Source: Strigops habroptila (taxonomy: Eukaryota > Chordata > Aves > Psittaciformes > Psittacidae). From it: a stretch of DNA of 64,000 bases. The stretch is taken from NCBI RefSeq assembly GCF_004027225.2, contig NC_044277.2:100123725-100187724 (forward strand). Direction: 5' to 3'. Shown piece by piece: positions 38,808 to 50,927 of the stretch. A program made the translations under genes and the position numbers. Position 1 is the stretch's first letter; every line of letters begins with the position of its first letter. Below the pieces are notes generated by a model, which had not been told where the DNA came from, did not search any database, and was given only the letters and a program-made list of their open reading frames with translations.

Positions 38808-40163
38808 ACATCACAGCAGAAACATCAGTTAATACCAGATTATCACTCACCTCCCTGTGTGCCTCTACTGTGACTCTGAAATATCACTTTTATTAAAAAA
38901 CCACAGCAAAACCACCACAGACTGATCTCGCGTGTGCAATCCTCCCTCCTTCAGAGGGATTACATGGCTATTATTAAATTCCAGACTGGGTCCATTTAAT
39001 TGTTTATATAATTTTTAAATTTTAACTCACCACAGTTAATCATTTTGAAACCAGGTGGAAAATTGTTGCTGTTTCACAACCCTATAAAAAAATAAAGTTA
39101 TCTATATGGATGTGGAGTGGAGGTGGGGCATGCAAAGCTTTGTCTTTTCATGATTTAAATCCCAGGCAGTGTTCAGTTTGGAAATTAAGCCAGATGGATT
39201 CCAGAGTGCACCTCAAGGTCATCTAAATACTGTGTTCTGCTCCAAACTGTAAGCATGATCATCATGAACCACACAAAGCCATCAACAGAAATTTAATACA
39301 CTGACAGATACTCAGTGATCTTCTGAAAGAGCACGTTGAATGCTTCTTACCCTCCAGTGCAAGGACACAAGTAGTCCTTGTTTAGAAGCGATACGGTAGA
39401 AAGGAAATCTCTGTGTGTCAATATTGTAGGAAAAGCGGATTTATGCTGTTGATTTGTAAATATGTACTTTGTAAGAACTAGTTGTTTGATAGCCAGATGG
39501 TTCATTTAATAGTGTCTTATTCTGGATAAGTTAAGTCACTCACCTGCAACTGCAGACAGAATACTTGCTCTTACAAGCTGCACCACAATATTCTGTGTAC
39601 TGCGCAGCAGGTCATCTATTGCCAAAACAACCAAAGACACACACACACCCCTACCCTCGTTTAGAGCTCAACCTGTATTTTTTCATGAAAACAGCTATAC
39701 TTGATAGTTTTACTGCTTTGCAGGATTTAAGACTCACTTTAATGGGAAAATGTCACTAATGAGGCATACGTAACCGGGTGTCAGCTGCTCTATTTTTAAC
39801 ACGTGTGCTCCAGCGCAGTGCCTGCCGTCAGCCTCCTCCTGGCTCAAGGTGACGCCTTGACCTCTACAGCAGCAGCTCCACAGCACCTGGGAGCGGGTCC
39901 GGGATCCTGATGTTCAGCTTCTGCATGGAATAGGGCTTTATTAAGCACAACACCCAAAATTATACAGTTAAAATGAAAGGTTGTTGACAACCTCTCTTTA
40001 ACAAGACACAGTTTTATGCTACAGCATGACACAGGTTGTGTAACATTTCTTACACAGGTGTTTCTGATGTAGCTTTTCACCCTTCCCCTTCCTGAAATTA
40101 CCATTTTTTACACCTTCCATCACTCTAGCTCACCACGCCTGGAGTTTCTATTTTTCCTGCCTA
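38808..40163. other. Intergenic sequence, no gene seen
   Basis: A/T-rich unique sequence between CR1 copies. A minus-strand AATAAA occurs near 39940 but no transcript can be assigned to it. Confidence 0.45.
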
Positions 40164-40299
40164 GGTGCTCAAGGTCAGGTTGGATGGAGCTTTGAGCAAC
40201 CACGTCTAGTGGAAAGTGTCCCTGCCCGTGGCAGGGCATTGGAACTGGATGAGCTTTTAAGGTCCCTACCAACCCAAACCATTCTGTGATTCTATGATT
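40164..40299 (+). mobile_element. CR1 3'-end fragment
   Basis: GTGCTCAAGGTCAGGTTGG, the tail GGCATTGGAACTGGATGAGC, and the terminal ATTCTGTGATTCTATG. Only about 135 bases, 5'-truncated. Confidence 0.92.
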
Positions 40300-40937
40300 T
40301 CTTATGCCTCCTGAAGGCAGTGCTCCAAAGTTTGGGAAACACCAGGGCAACTGGATTACACTAAATCAAACAAGGAAATGCTTCCACTTGTCCCTTTTAC
40401 CTTAGGCCAAGCCTTCCCATTAGGAAAAAGCCAGTATTGCCAAAAAAAAATCAATTTTTTCTGGAACAGAAGGTCTAAAAGACTAATGGATTAGTCTGCT
40501 GAGCCACTACTTTTGCCAACTTGAACTAATACCACATTTCCAACATGCTATGGAAATGATGCGGGAACATACATTTGGGAAAGAATATTTAGTGAAGTAG
40601 TTAAACTCGGCACATACAGAGATTTCCATGTAGATCTGGTAAGTGTATCTTTTCACAGAGGATAGGACCCTTTTATACATCTTTAGGAAATGGTGAGACC
40701 TTAAATAACTTGGAAATTTCAAAATATTTGCTCTTACTATGACTCTTATGTAAACCCAGCCCAGAGTCTTGCTGAGGAATCATTCCCTATGTAGGTCAGG
40801 AAAAGGAAAGGCAACTTGTATACAGTCGTGGAAGGGAGAAAAGCAGATACAGAAATCAAAGTGTATTTCTAATTTCCCTGCCAGCAATGGATTTTTCCAG
40901 ATGTAGAGAAAACAGTATTTGCAGATATGTACAAAAG

Positions 40938-40943
40938 TTTATT
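40938..40943 (-). terminator. NKTR: Candidate NKTR poly(A) signal (distal)
   Basis: AATAAA on the minus strand in GTAAAATAAACTTTTG context, about 2.35 kb past the NKTR stop. A second AATAAA lies at 41209-41214. No transcript evidence separates the two. Confidence 0.45.
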
Positions 40944-41208
40944 TTACAAACAGCAACTACTTTTGAATAACAAAATTGCAAAAACATAGACCAACATTAG
41001 AAAACCAGCTCAGGGATACGTTTGCTATCTGAAGCACAATTTAACAGACTTCATTAAGTAAAAATACTCCCTCCCTCCTTCCCTCAAACCCCTCCCCAAC
41101 CATTTACCAGATAGAATTTCTTTATAAAGCTTTAATTCAAGATATGAAATAGCCATTAGTGGCATTACAGTAATTTTGGACAATTACAATTAACTGATTG
41201 ACTGTATT

Positions 41209-41214
41209 TTTATT
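41209..41214 (-). terminator. NKTR: Candidate NKTR poly(A) signal (proximal)
   Basis: AATAAA on the minus strand (GGTAATAAAAATAC), about 2.07 kb past the stop. It may be used instead of, or in addition to, 40938-40943. Confidence 0.4.
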
Positions 41215-43284
41215 ACCTTTTCCTGGCCTTAAAAAGTCAACTCTGATGAAGTTTGATTCTGGAGCAAGTTCTTCTCTAGTAAGTAAATGACAATGTTTAT
41301 AGTTGTGCATTTTGACAGACCACTAACCCACTAGTTCTATTTTCTCCGTAAGGGAAAAAACTAAACTATGAAACTCTTATGAGTTAGCACTATCTGTTCA
41401 GGACTCTGAAATGGCAGCTACTGTTAGAAACATGCCTATAGATGTGTACTGACTTAAGTAATAAATGTCCTTAATGTTGAAAAGCATAAGAAGCTTACAA
41501 AATATTGATTTGAAAGGATTATATGCACACAATTTTTCATTGAGCTTCAAGAGGAGGAAGGGTGTAAGCCCAGAATTTTGGGTTCTTCTCGAAAGTGGAA
41601 AAAACTATACGACAAATTCAGTTTTAGGAACTTACTACAAATGTCTTACTCAGCTGTTCATGAACAGAAATGGAGGGCACCATCGCAATCTTCAAACTTC
41701 ACTTTGAGCTTTCTTTTCATGTTTCTGAAGTGTACCAAAAGCTAATTTTGCATAGCTTAATTCAATCAAAGAGACTGTATGAATTAATGTCTAAGCAAGA
41801 AATTACCACTTTTAATTTTCAAAGCTGTTGGGTCCTGATGAGGTGGTTGTTTTTTTTTGTAATTTCAATATCTGAAAAGTTTGAGAAAATGAAAGCATCT
41901 CAAGATACTACAGAAAGTCGGTAATGAAAACTATTATCATACAACAGTACCCATTAGCTCTAATAAAGCTGTGTTAGTCTGTTTTTTCAATACAGACCCC
42001 ATTTTTCAGGTTACATTATGCCACTAAAAAAATGTGTCTTAGTACAGAACTTTCTAAACACTGAAAAACTTTACAAATTATTTTAAATCAACTCAAATCA
42101 GAATATTGCAAAAATTGCTCAGTGCTCTTCAGCTAAAATCTATGGGGTTTTTTGCAAACCATTTACCTGTAACACAGAGTCATTTTTGGTATTGAACTTT
42201 ACTTTGAAAGTATTGTCCATGCTTTTTACCAGGCATACCAGGCTTTTTGTAGTTATATCACTTTAACGATATATAGTTCAGTATTTGCAATATCAGTATC
42301 TGATATTCCCTATGGCAAATGGAATACATCTACAGACATTCTTATAAAGGAACCATTACGGTTTGTTTTCTCAAAAAATTATCATTAGGTATCATTAAAA
42401 AAGTGTTTTGAACAAACTCGTGATATACTCAACAGTTTCCAACATTCAACTTCAAAAATGTGTTGAAGTACACCAAGCATTGTAATGTGAACTGAAATGA
42501 AATGCAAGAATTCTTAGATTCTTAAGAATATTGCTGTTTTATCACAAAATTAAATGTAAAGTTTAGACAAGTTGGATATTAAGAGCAAAATTCACCATGC
42601 TTTTGCTCACTATTGTCAGCTTAACAATTCATGTTGTATGTAATCTCACCCTTTTCAGCAGACTTCTGAAATATCACAGTACAGAAAGGATTAAGACAGA
42701 GTGGCAGCCTTTGTTTTCATCACCTAGCTCTTGTGTGTATGTACTGTATATAATGCAATAATCAACAAACAAGACATCACAGAAACCCATCTTCCAGCAT
42801 TAAAAAAAGCATTTTAATAAACTAGAAATGGCAGCCTTTGTTAGAAGGTTTGTGGTTTTTTTCTTCACAGTTTTATAGTTGCTAGCATCTATTTAACAGG
42901 AACAAGCAGGAAGACCTAAGATGTTTATAAACATACTTGAAGACAGTACCAATAGCTGCACCCAGAAAAGCGGTGGCAGCAAATTCCCCTGTCATTCATG
43001 GCTTGGAAACCCAATTCGGGGAAATAATACTTTTTTTTTTCTTTTTCCCCCCTCCATATTTTGTAAAAGCAGTTGATATTAAAAAAAAAATTTAAAAAAA
43101 CCCAGTTAAGTTCAGTATTCCTCTCCATAAGTATACAGTCAGTCAAGCGAGTTCACCATTAAATAGTAAAGTTTCAGCTAACTCAGTAAACACCCTTCAA
43201 CTTCACTTGTGACACTGTCAAAACAGTTTTAACATAACACTGAAAAAATTATTAAATACAGTTTCCGTCGTCAAAGAAACGGTT

Positions 43285-43363
43285 TCAGCTATATCTGCTG
43301 CTTTCACTGGGACTTCGATTGTTAGAGTAACTGCGATCGCTTTCACTGTCAGAGCCGTAAGAT
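43285..43363 (-). CDS. NKTR: NKTR last coding exon
   Basis: Acceptor TTTGCAG precedes 43363. The exon completes an Arg codon and encodes [18 protein letters not shown] and SESSRYS, with stop TGA at 43287-43285. This matches the characteristic end of NKTR. Confidence 0.95.
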
Positions 43364-46300
43364 CTGCAAAGAAAAAATTAAAATGCCTCAAAATTGTATT
43401 TTGAGCTTAAAATTCAAAATTACATCATGTAAGCAACAACAACAAAAAACTGTCAAGAAACACAAGAGACAAGAAGAAAACATACAAGAAGGCTATTTCA
43501 TATAACTGAAGCATTCATTAAGGGACACTAGAAATTAAAATAATCATTAATTCAAAGGATGAAAATCCTATGTAACTTCAGTAAAACAAGTGGGGCTGTA
43601 ACTACATAATTTCTTGTCTTCTGATACAGCTAAGAACTCATCCCAAAACTCAACTGGTTTTCTAAATGCTAATAGCTGAGAAGTACACTCTAACAAACAT
43701 AATTTTATATTGCAAGCATTTTCTCAATTGAGATAATTTCCCAAATCTTTGCTTTATATATATTACAGTGCTTCATTTGAAAAAGGGTCTTGCAAATTAG
43801 GCCCCATAACAACAACAGGGGAGTGTGAGTGTCTGCAGACTGGAAACTGTAGATTAAAATGTTTTGGCTTATCCAGAAGAATTCTAAGCACCTGGCCAAA
43901 CATCAAGATAGAGTCCAGATGGTTTCAGACAAGCCACAGGACATATTCTAATTACACAGAATAAACTTTCATTAGAGATTTTCTAGCCTTGTGCCTGTAG
44001 GAAAAGCTTTCTAAACAAAAGGTGAGCACAATCTAATCCAACATTGTTTCTCTGAAGCTTTCCAACATCCTAAACCAATGATTTTGTAAGTCTTTTTTCC
44101 ACACTCTAATCTCATTAATTTCCCCTCAAACACATGAAGAAAATTGTCTTACTGTCAGAACTAGATGGGGAAATGGATGAGAACAAAGTCCATTAAAAGT
44201 TGGTACAAAGTTATGAAAAAATAAGCATGAGGATAGCACAGGATAAAAATTCACAGTAGTCTTAATAGGTCTGCCTGATTCACCACTAATGTGGGACATT
44301 AAAAAGGTACAAAACAAATCATCACTGATAGTAAAAAAAAAGGCAAAAACAAAAAAAAACACCCCCCAAAAAAACCCCAAACACCCCCCCCAAAAAAAAC
44401 CCAAACCAACCCAAAAAACCACACCACACACACACATATATGTATATATACATATATATGTGTAAATATATGTATTTATATATAATCTCCTGTTCCACTT
44501 CTGATCTCTAAGAAATCTAATACTTACACCTATATAATTCTCCTGGACTGAGTATATAAAATTTATCCTAAATTCATCAGAAGCACGCTGGATTTGCAGG
44601 TAAAATGTTTGTTTAAAATATATTCTAGAAAGTTAAAACTTAATTCTGGATAGCTCTGCAATTTTTAATTTCCCTTCCAGATTTTTTTTTAATGACACTT
44701 TCACAGTCTAACCAAGAAGAATTTACCATCCAATGACATTCTCTGCGTACCAGGTAGTTTTTAATCCACAACGGGACACTTGATTTAAATCTTACGTTCA
44801 CTGTAGTTTTTAAGAAACATTTAGAATTATTAAAAAACCCCATGTATGTATTTTGAATGCATACATACAATGAATTGGAGCCTTCTCAAATCTTTCTTAC
44901 CCTAGTTTCTTATCCCATCCCCAAATTCAATACACTAGAAATTCTGATTTCCTCACTCACACACTTGCTCTAATTTGAATTGGTTTTAATTACTACTTTT
45001 GCTAACAATGTATTTTTTATGCTTGGGGGAAAAAGAACCACCACATCAGCCTTCATGAACATGTAAGTATATATGTAGCAAATTCTTTTGCATAAACTTA
45101 GTGTCAAGTCATGCTAGCAAAAACCTACCTGGATCGCCTATCATAACTTCTAGATCTTCGATAGCTGTCACTCCTTTTACTTCTACTTCGACTTCTGCTG
45201 TAGTAACTATCATATGTGTATGACCTACTTTATAGTGAAAAGAAAGTAGGTGTAAATTTACAATTCCTTGTCTAAAATGCAATTTATTTTAAACATGTTT
45301 CAAAGACATTCAAATACAGAGATGAGCAGCTATATAGAAATTACTTTCGAAGGATGTGACAAACAATAATTCCACATTTTATAAAAGTTTAAATACAAGT
45401 ATCTTAAAAACAATAGTAAAAATCTCAAATGTATTAATCCAGAAAAGACCTACTAACAATTTAAACGGTTTCATGTTTTCTCTACAAACTGTAGATGAAG
45501 TAAAAATCTTGTTTGTTAATACTTATGGAAAGAAGCAACAAATCATACCTCAGGGGGTTTTTTAAACAATAAAGGGAAATATGTTCACTATTACTTATTT
45601 TCTATCATCTATAATTGCAATGCCAGGATGATTTTGTTATTTTCCAGCTTTTAAATGTATGTTATGTTGATTTTGCTTTGATTCAAGCTGCTATCATGAT
45701 ATTATAAACCGTAAATACCATAGATAGAGGTACTTACAGATATTTTTATAATACATACATTTATTGCAGAGTTTGTATAAAACTATAATACATTTTTTAT
45801 AAAGCTATAATCCATACCTGGATCGACTATGATGACCATAAGAACTACTTCTGGATCTACTTCTACTATAGGTTCGACTGACAAAAACAAAAACACAGAG
45901 ATGTTTTAAGTTAATCAGAAACAAGTGCTGAAGAGAGCAGGGTGAGGGGGGAGCAAAAGGCAAGGAACATGTTTTGCTCAGAATTCCTTATCCATACTAC
46001 AAAACATTAAACAAAATTATTTTTCAGTAACCGGAAATTCTGAAATCCAAGTATTCTAACCTGCACATTTCAGGTAGCTACTTCAGACTGTAGTACGAAT
46101 AGCCAAGCGTTTAGCCAAGCTCAGAGACTGAGGCATCAGACAGCTGTGCCTGATTTACTGGTTTGTAATACATCCCAACACTGTCCGCAATTAGAGAAAC
46201 TTACCTACGGCTCTTGTAACTGTGGTAAGAACTACTCCGACTTCTTGACCGATCTCTGCTATACCATCCCCTGCTTCGGCTTCTTGTATAGCTTCTTGAT

Positions 46301-49300
46301 CTACAATGAATGAACAACTTTGAAAAGCACAAAATAGGATGTAACTGAAGAGCATTATAAAGATTCATCTTTTAAGCTAGATATTTATTCCATATTTGCT
46401 AAGTGACATAGTTGAAAAAGAAAAACATGACTTAAAAATATCAGAGCTTTCACTTTAAGCTGTGGTAGCAGCGCAAACTTCTTACCGATACGAAGATGTA
46501 GAACTTCGAGAGCGACTTCTTGAGTGACTGTAAGATATGGACCTTGTTCTGTGTCTGGATTTAGATTCAGATTTACTTCGTGACCTACTGAGACTCCTGG
46601 ATGGGCTATTATCATCTCTACTTGGAGATTCTTCCTCACTGGAACTTTCTCGGTTCCTTGGCCTTCGATTTAGCCGTGCTGTTTTTCTAACTTCATCAAA
46701 CAGAGATCCAGGCCTTACTTTATTTTTAGCTTTTATTTCAATTCTTAAACCTGCTGGTTTAGGCTCTGGCACTGAAGCTATGTTCTTAACTTCTGCAGCA
46801 GTACTAATTGTGGTTGGTTGTAAGTTACCAACACCTTGCAAAGGCTTCCATTTATTATCTATCATATTGCTTTGTGTATTTTCAGTAATTTCACTTTTTA
46901 AACTACAGTCTTTAGCACTAGACACAGGAGCAGAATTACTTTCTTGCATTCCTGTTTCTTTTTCTTCTTTAATATTTATGAAATCTGTAACATTGTTTCC
47001 TAGTTTGACAGCATCTTGTTCAGGGGTCTTAACCTGTAAATCTTTGTTTATACTAGCATCTAAAGCCTGAGGTTTAGCAGTGAGAATGACAGGAGACAAA
47101 ACATCTACATCAACCTTCCCTGGTGAATTACGATCTGGAGTACAAATCTCCATGTTGTCATCTGTCTCAATAACATCTTCCAATCCGTTCTGGTTACTTT
47201 CTTCAGCTTGTTTCATCTCATCCTTGCAAGCGGTCACATTTATTCCTGAGTTTAAGATACTGGCTGAAGCATTTGTTTCAATGCTATCTTTATTAAGGTT
47301 ATTGCAATCTGGTGAGGCACCACATGTAGTGTTTTTACTTAAAAGGTTTTCACCCACAGAAGGCTTTTCAGTATTTCCCATTTTATCTTGGACTATTTCA
47401 TCCTTGTCATAAAGGATAAAAAACAAGTTTATGTCCCTGGTAAGTTGCTTTTCTTTATCATCCTTGGTAACCGGCTTTTCATTTATCTCATCATCATCTT
47501 CTTCACCGAACTCCAGAGGGGGCTGCCAATGAAACATTTCTTTTCTTTTCTGAACTTTGTGTTTCTTCTCCTTTTTCCCTTTTGATTTTTCTTTCACTTT
47601 TTTTGAATGGGATTTTTTAAGAGCTTTTTTCGATCCATGTTTGTGTTTTTTTGACTTTCCTCTAATGTTTGTTGAGCTAGAACAAGAGCTGTCAGATTCA
47701 GAAGATGACAACTGCTTGCTTGTCTTCCATGTACAATCAGAATCCAGAAAGCCTTCTGAAGAATTTGATTGTTTTTTTATTCTTTTGGTAACACTATGCT
47801 CTGTATCAGATCCTGAGGTGGCCTCTCCTTCTTCCTTACTAGAGGAGAGTCTGGAATCTCCCCTATTACGTCTTGCCTCTCCTTTTTCAGAATTTGATTC
47901 AGAGTCCCATTTACTACCTGAATAGGATTTTTGTTTAGTTTTTCCACCACCTCTTGGTTGCTCAGAAGATTTCTCCTTAGCTGCTTTCTTTTTAGCATCA
48001 TCAGAATCCCGCTCGCACTTGGGTTCCTCCTCCCCTTGCTCAGAACTTAAGCTATTTTTGTCCTGCTTCTGAGTACCTCTTTCGAACTGAAAATGGTCTT
48101 CTTTTTCTTGGACTACTTTCATTTTGGCAGAATGCTCACTGTCAGTAGAGAAGTCTGAAGATGATGAACTGTCACTCTCTTTCAAGCCCTGAGAAGACTC
48201 ATCGTAGTCTTTCGTATGCTTATAAGGGATAGTACTTTCAGAGCTTGTTTCTTGCCTCAGTTTAAGAGGCCGAGCTTTCTGATCACTTGATGCAGATTTT
48301 CTTTTGCCTCTGTGTCTATCATCATCACTAAGGGAAGAGTAAGATGTTGACTCACTATAACCTGACCTGTCACTGCGGTATTTACTCAGTGATGGTGATC
48401 TGCCAGAAGAATGAGATTTTGTCCTAGAGCTAGATGGACTTCTAGATCTCGTGTAAGATCTTGAGTATGACCTACTTTGAGAGGACCTGCTTCTTGATCT
48501 CAGACAACTATCTGAGCTTCTGTCACTACGGTATTTGGAATAACCACTTTGATCACTATCTGAACTCCTTTGTCGCTTATGATATGAGGAAGCAGTATTA
48601 GCCTCTTTAACGGCTACTAAATTGTAATTAGTTTGTGTGGGTATTAAATGTGTCGTTTTAGCTTTCATTTCCTGAATTCGCTCATAAGACGGCTTCCATG
48701 GTTTCTGCCCAGGTTTCCACCTTGAAGGCGGTGGACTGTCACTTAATGGTATAACAGGGAGGTTTTCTGGGACAACTGGTGGTACGACAACTTTATCACT
48801 TGGGAGTATAACTGCTCTTACAGGCTCAGCAGTCTTGGTAAGCTTATTCTCATTTAATCGTGTTGAAATATTTTGTGGAGAATTGGAAACTGTCTTTTGA
48901 TGCCTAGGGTTAGAACTTGACCTTGACCTACTTCGAGAACATGATGATTTAGATGCTGATCTTGATCTAGAACTTCTTCGGGAATAAGACCTTGATTTAG
49001 ATCTAGATCTGGACCTGTAGTATGATCGAGTCCCTCTGCTTGACAAAGTCGATGAGCTCTGGTCTTCCTTATCAGATTTAGACCAGTCTCTTCTGGATGA
49101 ATGTCTGGAAGATGATGAAGAAGAACGAGATTTCCTGTCATGATTACAAGATGATTTTGTCCTCCTGAGAAAGGAATGAGAAGACTCTACATCTGACGAT
49201 GCTGACGTTTTCTTCTTTTTTGTTTGCTTGTGCTTCTTGAAATGCTTCTGCTTTTTGGATTTCTTTTTATGTTTCACCTTCTTTTTATCTTTTCTGTGCT

Positions 49301-50887
49301 TTTTGTGGTGGCTAGAATATCTCACAGTACTTAGATCAGAATAACCATTACGTGACCATGATCTTGACCTCCGGGACACGCTTCTTTCATCCCATCTGCT
49401 TGTACATGGGTCACTCAACCTAAAAAACAAACAAACCCCACGATAAGTGGAAATTCTTTAAAAACTTCAGATAAATTAAGTATTTTCCACACCTCAAAGG
49501 CAAGTAATTAAGAAAAATTAACACCCCCCCCCCTTTACTATCAAACAAGTATGTTTTAACTGAGCTTGTTACACTCGTTCTAAGATATGGAATTACCTCA
49601 CTATCAAGAGAGCTACTTCTCTCTAACAAATGAATCAGCCAACATCAGAAAATTTTGCATATTGCAGCACCTGTGTTAAGCTATTTAATGCTTTAACTAC
49701 CCTAGACCACAGCTCTTTGACCTCTACAACAAAATGATTCTTAAAACATTTAAATACAAATTTTAAAACATCACCTTATTTAGTATTCTTCTAGGTGGTA
49801 TGCTGCAATACAGCAATAAACTGAACGCACTCAGTATATAAAATTATTCAATAATGATTATATTTAGTGGTCTTCAGTTTTCCTTCTGAGTTTTATCTAT
49901 CATAATGTGATAGAAGCTCCTATTTACTGTCAAGTCATCAGAAATTCTGGAGAGCTGGCTTCTATCACGGAGTTTGCAATTGCAGAAAAAACATAACTAA
50001 AACAACAGAGGATTGGTGGCTTCCACTGTCTGTCTTCGTATTCAAAGAAACCACATAACCAAGTTTGAGGCTAAAGGAAATCCGACATGACTAGCTTTAG
50101 GGAAAGCAACAGGAAACTGGAAAGATTGATTAATTACTTCTTAAATAAGTATCCAAGCTGACACCATCACAAACAACTCTTCTGACACTTTTCAGCTTGT
50201 GTTCATCTGGTGTCACATTAGCGAAGTAGAAAGGTTGTAAGAAAGTTTTCCACTTCTATTTTTTGGAACTTAAATGGAACATGTTAACCACAAAGTCATT
50301 CACATTTTTTATTCAAACACAAATGACATGGTACAAGCACACCATCTATTAAAGCTTGTAAAAAAAAAAAAAAAAAGGAAAAAAAAAGAGGACATTTTAA
50401 ATTTGTAGTAAGGATCTTACTTATCGCCTTTACTCCACTTTTCTCCACTAGGTGGTCTGTATGTTCGTAATCTCTGCATTTCCTCCTTCCAGTGAGGAGG
50501 GGTCTCACTGCTCTCATCATCAGATTCAGAACATGATCGTGATTGAGGTGGGGTGTGATATCGCTGTGAAAGCAAGGAAAGATAGTTACATAATATATTT
50601 TTCTTTATAGAAGACTGGAGAATATAGCAAATAGAATCATATCATAAACTCCTACAATGGTTTGGGTTGGAAGGGTTGGAACCTTGCACTAGACCAGGTT
50701 GCTCAAAGCCTCATCCAACCTGGCCTCGAACTCTTCCAGGGATAGGGCAGTCACAGTTTCTCTGGGCAACCTGTGCCAGTGCCTCACCACCCTCACAGGA
50801 AAGAACAAGAATCATTCCTAATATCTCACCTAAATCTCCCCTCTGCCAGTTTAAAGCCATTCCCCCTTGTCCTATCCCTACAAGCCC

Positions 50888-50927
<40 letters not shown>

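Larger units (their letters stand above)
40920..43284 (-). other. NKTR: Probable NKTR 3' UTR
   Basis: A/T-rich sequence between the NKTR stop codon and the candidate poly(A) signals. No CR1 copy interrupts it and no open frame is convincing. Absence of repeats and uniform composition fit a conserved 3' UTR. The end point is inferred. Confidence 0.55.
43364..46204 (-). other. NKTR: NKTR introns between RS exons
   Basis: Introns 43364-45128, 45225-45817 and 45878-46204. Besides the simple-sequence tract at 44333-44486 they hold A/T-rich unique DNA and no CR1 copy. The further intron 46301-46485 is also unremarkable. Confidence 0.8.

Noticed and set aside
46537-47925. Plus-strand open frames opposite the NKTR giant exon
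   Set aside because: Shadows of a long coding exon with biased codons; no family resemblance.
50892-50923. Poly(A) tail of a processed retrocopy
   Set aside because: The adjacent element is a CR1, which lacks poly(A), and the run lies at its truncated 5' end. No gene-like sequence precedes the run.
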